A stretch of 64,000 bases of DNA from Bacillota bacterium. Its GTDB lineage: Bacteria > Bacillota_I > Bacilli_A > Izemoplasmatales > UBA1188. Shown piece by piece: positions 53,347-62,425 of this stretch (within the stretch, counting starts at the first letter, position 1; the number at the start of each line of letters is the position of its first letter). The notes beneath the pieces were generated by a model. The model was not told where the DNA came from and did not search any database. It was given only the letters and a program-made list of their open reading frames with translations. Location: contig JAEYPN010000025.1 in the NCBI GenBank assembly GCA_023410715.1, positions 62,001 to 126,000 on the forward strand, in the 5' to 3' direction. The translations under genes were made by a program, and so were the position numbers.

Positions 53347-55219
53347 TATTCAAATTTTAGAAGGGCTAGAAGCCGTTAAAAAAAGACCTGGTATGTACAT
53401 TGGTACAACTGGCCCAAAAGGACTACACCATTTAGTATGGGAAATTGTTGATAACTCAGTTGATGAAGCGTTAGCTGGTTATGCAGATACAATTAATATC
53501 ACGCTTCTTCCTGACAATATTGTTCAAGTAGAAGATAATGGTCGAGGAATTCCTGTTGATATCCATCCAAAAACACAAAGACCAACAGTTGAAACAATTT
53601 TTACTGTCTTACATGCTGGTGGTAAATTTGATCATTCATCATATAAGGTATCAGGCGGTTTACATGGCGTAGGTGCTTCAGTAGTTAACGCTTTATCTGA
53701 ATGGCTTGAAGTAGAAGTACATCGCGATGGAAATATTTACTTTGAAAAATTCGACCACGGTTTTGTTAAAGAAGATTTAAGAATTATTGGTCGTGCAGAA
53801 AAAGAAGGTACTGTTGTAAGATTCTTACCAGATAAGGAAATTTTTACAGAATCGCAAGAATTTGATTATGAAACATTAAGAATTAGAGTCCAACAATTAG
53901 CTTTCTTAAACAAAGGCATTACTTTTATAATTACTGATGAAAGAGACTCAGAAAATATTGAATCAAAAAAATACATGTATGAGGGCGGAGTAAAAGAGTA
54001 TGTTGATTTTTTAAGTAGCGGAAAAGAACCAATTCATCAAGATGTTATTTATTTTGAAGCAACTCAAGAAGGCATTCAAGTTGAAATAGGTATGCAATAT
54101 AATAGCGGGTATGCACAAAACATATATCCTTTTACTAATAATATTAACAATCCTGAAGGTGGGACACACGAAGAAGGATTTAAAACAACTTTAACAAGAA
54201 TATTAAATAAATATGGTACAAGTAGTGGAATATTTAAAAAGGATGAATCATTACTTGGTGATGATACACGTGAAGGATTAATTGCGATTGTCTCAATTAA
54301 ACATCCTGACCCTCAATTTGAAGGACAAACTAAGGCAAAACTTGGATCAACAGATGCTAGACGTGTAGTATCTAACGTTTTAAGTGATGGTCTTGAAAGA
54401 TATTTATTAGAAAACCCTATTAATGCGAAGATAATCATTGAAAAAGCAATGCTTGCATCTCGTGCAAGAATTGCTGCTAAAAAAGCAAGAGAAGCAACAA
54501 GAAGAAAATCTCCACTTGATAGTTTAGGGTTTGCATCAAAATTGGCTGATTGCAGAACTAAAGATGCAAAAAGAGCCGAGATTTATATTGTCGAGGGAGA
54601 TTCAGCCGGTGGTTCAGCAAAACAAGGCCGTGAATCAGAATTCCAAGCAATTCTACCTTTAAGAGGAAAAGTGTTAAACGTTGAAAAAGCAAGACTTGAT
54701 AGAGCTTTAGGTAACAAGGAAATTTTATCAATGATTCAAGCCTTTGGCACAAGCTTTGGCGATGAATTTGATGTTGAAAAAGCCCGCTACCATAAAATTG
54801 TTATTATGACCGATGCCGACGTCGACGGAGCGCACATTAGAACACTTCTTCTAACTTTCTTATATAGATATTTACGACCATTAATTGAGAATGGTTTTGT
54901 ATATATAGCTCAACCACCACTATATAAAATTTCTTATGGTAAAACCATTGATTATGCTTATAGTGATGAAGAGCTTGCAGAAAAAACAAAGACAATTAAA
55001 AATTATGCCCTACAAAGATATAAAGGTCTAGGTGAAATGAATCCTGAACAGCTATGGGAAACAACAATGGATCCAGCTACTAGAACTTTATTACAAGTAA
55101 ATTTAGATGACGCAATTGAAGCAGATCGAATTTTCAGTATGTTAATGGGTGATGATGTTGAACCAAGAAGAGACTTCATCCAAGAGAATGCCCGTTACGT
55201 TGAAAATATCGATTTCTAG
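53318..55219 (+). CDS. gyrB: DNA gyrase subunit B
   Basis: ATPase subunit of gyrase. 633 residues. GHKL ATPase: EAVKKRPGMYIGTTGPKGLHH split here to its key stretches RPGMYIG, VDNSVDEALAG, VEDNGRGIPVDIH, GGLHGVGASVVNALS. Toprim: IVEGDSAGGSA and TDADVDGAHI; end YKGLGEMNPEQLWETTMDP. The ATG follows GGAGG, inside the end of recF. Confidence 0.99.
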   Translation: MNTNQYNASNIQILEGLEAVKKRPGMYIGTTGPKGLHHLVWEIVDNSVDEALAGYADTINITLLPDNIVQVEDNGRGIPVDIHPKTQRPTVETIFTVLHAGGKFDHSSYKVSGGLHGVGASVVNALSEWLEVEVHRDGNIYFEKFDHGFVKEDLRIIGRAEKEGTVVRFLPDKEIFTESQEFDYETLRIRVQQLAFLNKGITFIITDERDSENIESKKYMYEGGVKEYVDFLSSGKEPIHQDVIYFEATQEGIQVEIGMQYNSGYAQNIYPFTNNINNPEGGTHEEGFKTTLTRILNKYGTSSGIFKKDESLLGDDTREGLIAIVSIKHPDPQFEGQTKAKLGSTDARRVVSNVLSDGLERYLLENPINAKIIIEKAMLASRARIAAKKAREATRRKSPLDSLGFASKLADCRTKDAKRAEIYIVEGDSAGGSAKQGRESEFQAILPLRGKVLNVEKARLDRALGNKEILSMIQAFGTSFGDEFDVEKARYHKIVIMTDADVDGAHIRTLLLTFLYRYLRPLIENGFVYIAQPPLYKISYGKTIDYAYSDEELAEKTKTIKNYALQRYKGLGEMNPEQLWETTMDPATRTLLQVNLDDAIEADRIFSMLMGDDVEPRRDFIQENARYVENIDF

Positions 55220-55229
55220 GAGGTAAAAC

Positions 55230-57863
55230 ATGAGCGATACATATTATGAAGATGTTCAAGTAGAACATGGTCAAGGAAAAGTAAAAGAAATAAAAATAAC
55301 TCATGAAATGAAAAACTCCTTTTTATCATATGCCATGAGTGTTATTGTAGCAAGAGCCTTACCTGATGCAAGAGATGGATTAAAACCAGTTCATCGTCGT
55401 ATTTTATACGGTATGGATCAATTAGGTGTTTATCCAGACAAATCGTTTAAAAAGTCAGCGAGAATCGTCGGAGACGTTATGGGTAAGTATCACCCTCATG
55501 GTGACTCAGCAATTTATGACTCGATGGTTAGAATGGCTCAGGATTTTTCATACAGATATCCGCTTGTAAATGGCCATGGTAACTTTGGCTCTGTTGATGG
55601 TGATGGAGCAGCTGCTATGCGTTATACTGAAGCAAAGATGGCAAAGATCACTGTCGAAATGTTAAAAGACATTGATAAAAATACGGTAGATTTTATTGAT
55701 AACTATGATGCATCAGAAAAAGAACCAAGTGTTCTTCCTTCAAGAATTCCAAACTTACTAGTAAATGGTGCATCAGGTATCGCTGTTGGTATGGCAACTG
55801 CTATTCCACCTCACAATTTAACAGAAGTAATTGATGGTTATGTGGCTTTAATCGATGAACCAGAAATTTCAGTTTCTGGACTAATGAAATATGTTAAGGG
55901 TCCAGACTTTCCAACAGGCGGAACAATTTTAGGCGCACAAGGAATTAAAGATGCTTTTGAAACTGGCCGGGGAAATGTCAAAATTCGTGCTAAATCTGAA
56001 GTTGTGACATTAGCTAATGGCAAACATCAAATAATAGTTAAAGAAATTCCTTATCAGGTCAATAAAACGGTTCTTATTGAAAGAATTGCAGAACTTGCTA
56101 AAGATAAGAAAGTTGAAGGAATTAACGATTTACGTGATGAGTCTAACCGTAATGGTATGCGACTAATTATTGAATTAAAGAAGGATGTTAATCCTGAAGT
56201 TGTCTTAAATAATTTGTATAAGAATTCGCAATTACAAACATCATTTTCCGTTAATATGCTAGCGTTAGTTGATGGAACACCAAAGGTTTTAAACTTAAAA
56301 GAATGCTTAGAGGTTTATTATAAACATCAATTAGAAGTCTTAATTAGAAGAACTAAATTTGACTTAGAAAAGGCTAAAGCTCGCCGTCACATTCTAGAAG
56401 GATTTATTATCTGTTTAGATAATATTGACGAAGTTATTAGAATAATAAAAGAATCTTATGATGATACAGAAGCACGTTTAATTGAACGTTTTGGTTTGTC
56501 TGATATTCAGGTAAAAGCAATTTTAGCAATGCCGCTTAGAAGATTATCAGGTTTAGAAACTGAAAAGATTCATCAAGAATTAAATGAATTACTTGTAGCA
56601 ATCGCTAACTATGAAGAAATCCTTGCTTCTAAAGATAAACAAAAGGAAATCCTTAAAAAAGAAATTTTAGAAGTTAAAGAAAAATATGGAGATGGACGTA
56701 GAACAGAAATTGATGTTTATGGTGACTTAGATATTGATGATGAAGATCTAATTCCTGAAGAAGATGTAATTATTGCCCTTACAAGCAGCGGTTATGTTAA
56801 GAGGATGAATATTGATGTATATAGATCTCAAAACCGCGGAGGTAGAGGAAAAACCGGTATGAAGGTTAATGAAGATGATGTTATTGATACAATAGTATCC
56901 ACATCAACTCATGACTTCTTACTATTCTTTACAAGCTTTGGTCGCGTATATAAGATTAAAGGATATAAGATTCCAAACTATGGTAGAAACTCAAAAGGTT
57001 TACCAATTGTTAACTTATTAAATTTAAATGAAGGTGAATCAGTCGCAGCTGTTGTAAACATTCACGATTTTGAAGAAGGCTACTTATTCTTTACGACAAG
57101 CAAAGGTATTGTTAAGAGAACAAAAGTCAGCGATTTCCAAAATATTAGAAACAATGGTATTAGAGCGGTATCCTTACGTGATGATGATACATTAATGTCA
57201 GTATTATTAACTGATGGCAACAAGGACATTATTATTGGAGCATCAAATGGTAAAGCCATAAGATTTAATGAACAGGACGCTCGTGATATGGGTAGAACTG
57301 CATCAGGTGTTAGAGGTATTTTGCTTGAAGATGAAGATAAGGTTATTGGCGTAACTTGTGTATCAGAGGACAAAAAAGAAATCTTAGTCATCACAGAAAA
57401 CGGTTATGGTAAACGTACCGATATTGATGAGTATCGTTGCCAATCACGTGGCGGAAAAGGCGTTAAGACTTTAAATGTTACAACTAAAAATGGTAGTTTA
57501 GCTAAGTTGTTATCTGTAGTAGGTGATGAAGACTTACTTGTTGTTACAAACAAAGGTATGATCATCAGAGTTCCAATTGAACAAATTGCTCAAACAAAGC
57601 GTTCAACTCAAGGTGTCATTATCATGCATTTAACTGAGGATCAAAAGGTTACAACCATTGCTGTTGTACCAAAGATGGAAGAATCAGAATTTGATGAAGA
57701 TGCTTCAGATGATGAAATTTTAAGAACAAAAGAAGTTGGAACATTAAATAAAGAAAATTTTGATTCTATGAATGATAATGAAGAAGAAGATATTATAGAT
57801 CAAGATGATGAAGACAATGATGATAGTGATGAAGAAGCATCAGAAGTTGATTTGTTTGAATAA
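55230..57863 (+). CDS. gyrA: DNA gyrase subunit A
   Basis: Cleavage subunit of gyrase. 877 residues. The catalytic tyrosine is in AAMRYTEAKM near residue 130. The quinolone region reads HPHGDSAIYDSMVRMAQ. The six-bladed C-terminal domain carries the GyrA box QNRGGRGKTGM (Q.RGG.G). After it comes a tail of about 65 residues rich in Asp/Glu. Such tails modulate supercoiling. GGAGG stands before the ATG. Confidence 0.99.
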   Translation: MSDTYYEDVQVEHGQGKVKEIKITHEMKNSFLSYAMSVIVARALPDARDGLKPVHRRILYGMDQLGVYPDKSFKKSARIVGDVMGKYHPHGDSAIYDSMVRMAQDFSYRYPLVNGHGNFGSVDGDGAAAMRYTEAKMAKITVEMLKDIDKNTVDFIDNYDASEKEPSVLPSRIPNLLVNGASGIAVGMATAIPPHNLTEVIDGYVALIDEPEISVSGLMKYVKGPDFPTGGTILGAQGIKDAFETGRGNVKIRAKSEVVTLANGKHQIIVKEIPYQVNKTVLIERIAELAKDKKVEGINDLRDESNRNGMRLIIELKKDVNPEVVLNNLYKNSQLQTSFSVNMLALVDGTPKVLNLKECLEVYYKHQLEVLIRRTKFDLEKAKARRHILEGFIICLDNIDEVIRIIKESYDDTEARLIERFGLSDIQVKAILAMPLRRLSGLETEKIHQELNELLVAIANYEEILASKDKQKEILKKEILEVKEKYGDGRRTEIDVYGDLDIDDEDLIPEEDVIIALTSSGYVKRMNIDVYRSQNRGGRGKTGMKVNEDDVIDTIVSTSTHDFLLFFTSFGRVYKIKGYKIPNYGRNSKGLPIVNLLNLNEGESVAAVVNIHDFEEGYLFFTTSKGIVKRTKVSDFQNIRNNGIRAVSLRDDDTLMSVLLTDGNKDIIIGASNGKAIRFNEQDARDMGRTASGVRGILLEDEDKVIGVTCVSEDKKEILVITENGYGKRTDIDEYRCQSRGGKGVKTLNVTTKNGSLAKLLSVVGDEDLLVVTNKGMIIRVPIEQIAQTKRSTQGVIIMHLTEDQKVTTIAVVPKMEESEFDEDASDDEILRTKEVGTLNKENFDSMNDNEEEDIIDQDDEDNDDSDEEASEVDLFE

Positions 57864-57890
57864 AAAACAATTGAAATAATTAAAAAGTGA

Positions 57891-58152
57891 TATAATAAAT
57901 ATATATATAAAAACGTTGAAGAGAATAAGTAATAAAGAAAATCTTTTTAGAGAGTTAACGGCTGGTGAAAGTTAATAGATTACTTTATGAATTCTATCTC
58001 TAAGTGAAAGAAAACTTTCCGGCAGGAACCGTTATTTCTAAAGAGTGGAGAATAAAGTTATTCTCAACTAGGGTGGCAACACGGGTTATTAATACTCGTC
58101 CCTTATTTAGGGACGGGTATTTTTTTATATAAAAATGAAGGAGTGAAAAATT
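57891..58152 (+). promoter_or_regulatory. T-box riboswitch (serine) of serS, with promoter -10 box
   Basis: A TATAAT box at 57891-57896 has only a poor -35 partner. The leader carries the T-box AGGGTGGCAACACGGG (58070-58085) and a terminator hairpin (58093-58126: CTCGTCCC pairing with GGGACGGG, then T residues). The acceptor bulge TGGC fits a tRNA with discriminator G, as tRNA-Ser has. The specifier is probably TCT at 57993-57995. The stretch holds no gene. Confidence 0.93.
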
Positions 58153-59424
58153 ATGTTAGATTTAAAATACATTCGTGAAAATACGGATAAAGTAGTTGAA
58201 TTATTATCAAGAAGAAATGGTGATTTTACTTATATTTATGAACTTGTAGAAGATGATAAAAAAAGAAGAGATTTGATTCAAAAAGTTGAAGTTTTAAAAG
58301 CTAAAAAAAATGAAGCATCTAAATTAATTGGCCAATACATGCGTGAGAAAAAAGATGCAACAGAAATAAAAAATGAAGTTAATGCATATACAAACGAAAT
58401 CAAGGAAATGGATGATGAAGTAGCGCGTCTTGATGAAAAGATTAAGTATACCTTACTTTGTACTCCTAACCTTCCAAATGAAGATATTAAAATTGGTAAA
58501 GATGATACAGAAAATAGAGAAATTAGAAAATTTAAAGAACCAACAAAATTTGATTTTCAACCAAAACCTCATTATGAATTAGGTGAAACGCTTGATATCT
58601 TAGACTTTGAAAGAGCGGGAAAAATCTCAGGTAGCCGTTTTGTTGTGTATAAAGGCTTAGGCGCTAGACTTGAAAGATGTTTAATTCAATTTATGATGGA
58701 TTTACATGCATCAAGAGGATATAGAGAAGTAATGCCACCATATTTAATTAATGAAGCGTCAATGTACGCAACAGGCCAATTCCCTAAGTTTAAGGAAGAT
58801 GCATTTAAAGTATATGATGATCGTAATTTATACTTAAATCCAACAGCTGAAGTTCCAACAATTAACTTACATCGTGACGAAATGCTTGATGTCGATAAAT
58901 TGCCAATTAAATACTGTTCATATACGACAGCTTTCCGCCAAGAAGCAGGATCTGCCGGAAGAGATACTAAAGGTATTCTTCGTCAACATCAATTTAATAA
59001 AGTTGAGCTAATTAAATTTACTAAACCAGAAGATTCATACGATGAATTAGAAAAAATGATACTTGATTCAGAGGAAGTATTAAAGCTTCTTGATATCCCT
59101 TATCATGTCGTTGAATTATGTACTGGTGATTTAGGTTTCGGTATGAGAAAAACTTATGATATCGAAGTTTGGTTACCAGGCGAAAATAAATATAGAGAAA
59201 TTGGTTCAATTTCTAATGCTGAAGAGTATCAAGCTAGAAGAGCAAACATTAAATTTAGAAGAACTAAAGATGCTAAACCAGAATTTGTTCATACATTAAA
59301 TGGATCAGGATTAGCTGTTGGTAGAACTGTAATTGCCATTATGGAAAATTATCAACAAAAAGATGGTTCAATCATCGTTCCAGAAGTATTAAGAAAATAC
59401 ATGGGCGTAGATATTATTAAATAA
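58153..59424 (+). CDS. serS: Seryl-tRNA synthetase
   Basis: Class II synthetase, 423 residues. N-terminal coiled-coil arm (about 30-100) that holds tRNA-Ser. Catalytic stretches: PPYLINEASMYATGQFPKF, LNPTAEVPTINLHRDE, CYRQEAGSAGRDT-like AFRQEAGSAGRDTKGILRQH, and motif 3 LNGSGLAVGRTVIAIMENYQ. AAGGAG precedes the ATG. It is controlled by the T-box. Confidence 0.98.
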   Translation: MLDLKYIRENTDKVVELLSRRNGDFTYIYELVEDDKKRRDLIQKVEVLKAKKNEASKLIGQYMREKKDATEIKNEVNAYTNEIKEMDDEVARLDEKIKYTLLCTPNLPNEDIKIGKDDTENREIRKFKEPTKFDFQPKPHYELGETLDILDFERAGKISGSRFVVYKGLGARLERCLIQFMMDLHASRGYREVMPPYLINEASMYATGQFPKFKEDAFKVYDDRNLYLNPTAEVPTINLHRDEMLDVDKLPIKYCSYTTAFRQEAGSAGRDTKGILRQHQFNKVELIKFTKPEDSYDELEKMILDSEEVLKLLDIPYHVVELCTGDLGFGMRKTYDIEVWLPGENKYREIGSISNAEEYQARRANIKFRRTKDAKPEFVHTLNGSGLAVGRTVIAIMENYQQKDGSIIVPEVLRKYMGVDIIK

Positions 59425-59435
59425 TTTAATATAAG

Positions 59436-59485
59436 TAAATAAAAAGATGAAAATTGAAGTAAACTTCAAAATTCATCTTTTTTAA
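59436..59485. terminator. Bidirectional terminator between serS and the HIT gene
   Basis: AAAAGATGAA and TTCATCTTTT form a stem with a second inner pairing (TTGAAG and CTTCAA), between convergent genes. Confidence 0.8.
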
Positions 59486-59886
59486 AACTTAAGTTTATTA
59501 ATTAATTCAGTTAGTTCTTCCTCTTTAAATTTCCCATAATTATTAGGAAAGGAAATTTTTAATTCATCATTTAAATACCGAGGGATTAAATGAATGTGGA
59601 AATGCATTACTGATTGAAGAGGTTCTTTATTATTATTGATGATATTAATACCAATAGGATTTAAAATCTCATTTAATTTCTTACTAATTTTAGTAGCAAC
59701 ACTAAATAAATGACCAGCAAGATTTTCATCTAAAGATAAAATGTTTTCTACGTGTTCTTTAGGTAATACTAGGGTATGACCAAAAGTACTTTGTGATACA
59801 TCTAAAAAAGCAATTGCTTTATCGTCCTCATATAATTTGTAACAAGGAATTTCTCCATTTATAATTCTACAAAAAATACAACTCAT
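59482..59886 (-). CDS. HIT family nucleotide hydrolase
   Basis: 134 residues. The histidine triad HFHIHLIPRY carries the active-site histidine. A zinc-type pair in CIFCRIINGEIPCYKLYED marks the Hit-like group. FLDVSQSTFGHTLVLPKEH is the second conserved segment. Such enzymes hydrolyse nucleoside phosphoramidates or dinucleotides; the exact substrate is not known. It forms a single transcriptional unit of its own. Confidence 0.95.
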   Translation of the reverse strand: MSCIFCRIINGEIPCYKLYEDDKAIAFLDVSQSTFGHTLVLPKEHVENILSLDENLAGHLFSVATKISKKLNEILNPIGINIINNNKEPLQSVMHFHIHLIPRYLNDELKISFPNNYGKFKEEELTELINKLKF

Positions 59887-59952
59887 ATTATCATCCTTTC
59901 AATAAACTTTATATACTTAAATTATATCACTTTTAGTTAAAGACTAGTCAAT

Positions 59953-59984
59953 AAAAAAATTCCTTTGTTCAAGGAATTTTTTAA
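59953..59984 (-). terminator. Terminator after gerQ
   Basis: On the minus strand AAAAATTCCTT and AAGGAATTTTT form an 11-base stem around a 5-base loop. It lies at the gerQ stop. Confidence 0.8.
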
Positions 59985-60451
59985 ACAGAAATATTACTTT
60001 CGCCTGAGTAAGGATAGTAGTAGTTAATTTCTTCATCAAATGTGATGTAAAGTAGATAAATAGTTAATAATACATATCTTGTTTTAGTAACAGTATCAGA
60101 TAAAATGATATGATCTTTACCAGCTGCTTCAATTACACCTTTGAAAACCATATTTCCACTTTGAGATCCAGTTTCAAAATTCATGTAAACTGTTGCTACT
60201 TTACCCTTATTAAGTCTTAAAATGTTTTCTACATATGATTGTTCAGTAAAAATATTTGGTTGCTGCTGAGGAATTGAAGGAAATGGAATGTTTTGTGGGA
60301 AACTAGGTTGTAAAGGAGAAGGATAGTTCACCTGATATGGTGTTTGAAATGGTGTTTGGAAATTTGATTGATAAGGCATTTGAAAAGGACTTTGTGAATA
60401 AGGATTTGTTGGTGGTATATAAAATCCTCCACCTGGATATTGAAAACTCAT
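59981..60451 (-). CDS. gerQ: Spore coat protein GerQ
   Basis: 156 residues. The C-terminal half is plainly GerQ: QSYVENILRLNKGKVATVYM, GVIEAAGKDHIILSD and TFDEEINYYYPYSG. The first 70 residues are a low-complexity Pro/Gln/Phe/Tyr region with PFQMPYQ, PFQTPYQ and similar heptads. In B. subtilis GerQ is cross-linked in the coat and is needed for CwlJ to be placed there, matching the neighbour. It begins three bases after cwlJ's stop, so it is co-transcribed. Confidence 0.95.
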   Translation of the reverse strand: MSFQYPGGGFYIPPTNPYSQSPFQMPYQSNFQTPFQTPYQVNYPSPLQPSFPQNIPFPSIPQQQPNIFTEQSYVENILRLNKGKVATVYMNFETGSQSGNMVFKGVIEAAGKDHIILSDTVTKTRYVLLTIYLLYITFDEEINYYYPYSGESNISV

Positions 60452-60454
60452 TTG

Positions 60455-60883
60455 TTAACCTCCATTATAACAATTTTCTGATGGTAATGGGCCATAGAAA
60501 CAATGTGATTTATATCTGCCACTGTTCCACTGACCATACCACTGTGCTTGACAATCATTATCGCCTGGATTATAAAACCATAAAGCTGTTGTTGCAGGAA
60601 CATATCTTTCGCCAGCTAATGACCTTTTAGCCAAGTCAATGTCAATTTGTCTTGGAGCTTGATAAAAGTAAGATTTAAGTGTTGATTCAAAACCTCCAGG
60701 ATGTTGATTTACCATCTGGGAAACGGTTCTAATATCTACGAAATCTAAACAACTAGCTAAAACTCTATTAACACCTACGTTTCCTACCATAAGCATTCCA
60801 AGTTTTCCGTCACTCTCAGCTTCAGCGCGCATTAAACGAGCGAGTAGTTTTATTTCTGCTTCAGTATGTTTTATAACAGCCAT
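60455..60883 (-). CDS. cwlJ: Spore cortex lytic enzyme CwlJ
   Basis: 142 residues, the usual length. SleB/CwlJ-type glycoside hydrolase domain: EIKLLARLMRAEAESDGKLG with the likely catalytic glutamate, VGNVGVNRV, and a C-terminal ALWFYNPGDNDCQAQWYGQW. No signal peptide, as in Bacillus. It breaks down the cortex in germination, triggered by calcium dipicolinate. The ATG follows AGGTGA; a GTG nine bases earlier overlaps it. A sigma-E-type promoter lies directly ahead. Confidence 0.96.
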   Translation of the reverse strand: MAVIKHTEAEIKLLARLMRAEAESDGKLGMLMVGNVGVNRVLASCLDFVDIRTVSQMVNQHPGGFESTLKSYFYQAPRQIDIDLAKRSLAGERYVPATTALWFYNPGDNDCQAQWYGQWNSGRYKSHCFYGPLPSENCYNGG

Positions 60884-60899
60884 ATTGCTCACCTACTAA

Positions 60900-60927
60900 A
60901 TTATATGAAATTGAATCTTAAATATTC
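60900..60927 (-). promoter_or_regulatory. Sigma-E-like promoter of cwlJ-gerQ
   Basis: On the minus strand GAATATT (60927-60921) and CATATAAT (60907-60900) are 13 bases apart. This fits the sigma-E pattern (KMATATT and CATACAHT). In B. subtilis cwlJ is a sigma-E gene. Confidence 0.65.
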
Positions 60928-60990
60928 TATAAAAAGTAAAAATATGATATAATTAAAATAAAACTATTGATATGGATTTGTGGTGATAGA

Positions 60991-61896
60991 GTGAAGAAGT
61001 GTGCATTAATTTATAATCCTAACAGTGGGAAACAAAATTTTAGGTGTTATTTAGCTCAAGTTATAAAAAAACTAGGCAATAGTGGGTTTTCAACTGAAGT
61101 ATTTGTTACTACACATTCACGTGATGAAGTTGGTGAGATTGCTAAAAGAGAATCGGAAAAAGTTGATTTAATTATCGCTGTTGGTGGCGACGGAACTCTT
61201 AATGAAGTCGTTAATGGAATTATGAAAGGTAATAAAGATGTAAATCTTGGTTATATACCTGCTGGGACAACATGTGATGTTGGCCATACATACTATATTT
61301 CTAAGAATGTTTATAGAGCTTTAAAAATAATAACTGATGGATATTATAGAAAAATTGATTTGGTTAATGCCAATGGAATATATTTTATGTATGTTCTTAC
61401 AACAGGTGCCTATGTCAATATTAGTTATGAAACAAGTTCTAAATTAAAAAGAATGTTTGGACCTTTTGCTTATGTTTTAAAAGGAATTAAAAGTTTCTTT
61501 ACTGTTCCTAAAACATATTTAAAAGTAGAAACTGAAGATAGGGTAATCGAAGGAAGATTTTCGTTGGCTTTATTTATTAATTCCCGTCGTGTTGCTGGTT
61601 TAAAAATGATAAAGAAACCAAAACTAGATGATGGAATGATTGATATTGTATTATATAGATATGTGCCATTTTTAAATAATTTAATATATCTCGTCTCATT
61701 TATTATAACCGAAGCTTCAATTAAAAAAATTGTAAGATTCAAAACAAAAAAATTGAAAATAACGGCTGGTGATGAAGTGGTTTGGAACATGGATGGAGAA
61801 AAAGGTAAATATGGAAATCAAGAAATTGAAGTCTTTGAAAAACAAATTAATTTCATTATGCCAAAAAAAGCAATAAAGAAGTATTTTAATGATTAA
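60991..61896 (+). CDS. Diacylglycerol/lipid kinase (DagK/YegS type)
   Basis: 301 residues from GTG 60991, behind GGTGATAGA. ALIYNPNSGKQNF at the start, the nucleotide-binding IIAVGGDGTLNEVVNGIM near residue 60, GYIPAGTTCDVG with a DFA-type neighbour, and the C-terminal GDEVVWNMDGEK. Such enzymes phosphorylate diacylglycerol in lipid recycling in Bacillota (DgkB); other lipid substrates are possible. The end overlaps rnmV by eight bases. Confidence 0.9.
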   Translation: MKKCALIYNPNSGKQNFRCYLAQVIKKLGNSGFSTEVFVTTHSRDEVGEIAKRESEKVDLIIAVGGDGTLNEVVNGIMKGNKDVNLGYIPAGTTCDVGHTYYISKNVYRALKIITDGYYRKIDLVNANGIYFMYVLTTGAYVNISYETSSKLKRMFGPFAYVLKGIKSFFTVPKTYLKVETEDRVIEGRFSLALFINSRRVAGLKMIKKPKLDDGMIDIVLYRYVPFLNNLIYLVSFIITEASIKKIVRFKTKKLKITAGDEVVWNMDGEKGKYGNQEIEVFEKQINFIMPKKAIKKYFND

Positions 61897-62422
61897 AGAA
61901 ACAATTGTGGTTGAAGGCCATCATGATGAATTAAGAATTAAAAAAATATATCCTGATACATTTGTAATAATTACGAATGGATCACAAATTAGCAATGAGA
62001 CGATTGAATTAATAAAAAGGGCAAGCAATAAAACAGGAGTTATTCTATTTTTAGATCCAGATTATCCGGGAAGAAAAATAGAAAAAACAATTACAGAACA
62101 TATAACTAATTATAAGGTTGCTTATATTAGAAGAGAAAAAGCTTTTTCTCATAATAGGAAAAAAATTGGGGTTGAACACGCTACCGATAACGATATAATA
62201 GAAGCCCTTAAAAATGTTGTAACATTTAAAGATAAAAAAGAAAATCAATTAAATTTAATTGATTTATTAGAGTTAGGTTTATCAGGCAGTTGTTCACTTA
62301 AAAATAGAGATAAGGTAGCTAAAGCATTACAGATTCCTTTGTTTAATACCAAAACACTTTTAAAAGTAATTAATGCCATGGGACTAAACAAAGGTGATTT
62401 AGAAAAAATTCTAGCGGAGTAA
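61889..62422 (+). CDS. rnmV: Ribonuclease M5
   Basis: Matures 5S rRNA. 177 residues. Toprim domain: IVVEGHHDELRI (usually EGK.D) with the glutamate and VILFLDPDYPGRKI with the aspartates. EHATDNDIIEAL and LLELGLSGS follow as in the family. It lies directly before rsmA, as in Bacillus (rnmV-ksgA). The first bases overlap dagK. Confidence 0.95.
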   Translation: MIKETIVVEGHHDELRIKKIYPDTFVIITNGSQISNETIELIKRASNKTGVILFLDPDYPGRKIEKTITEHITNYKVAYIRREKAFSHNRKKIGVEHATDNDIIEALKNVVTFKDKKENQLNLIDLLELGLSGSCSLKNRDKVAKALQIPLFNTKTLLKVINAMGLNKGDLEKILAE

Positions 62423-62425
62423 TTT

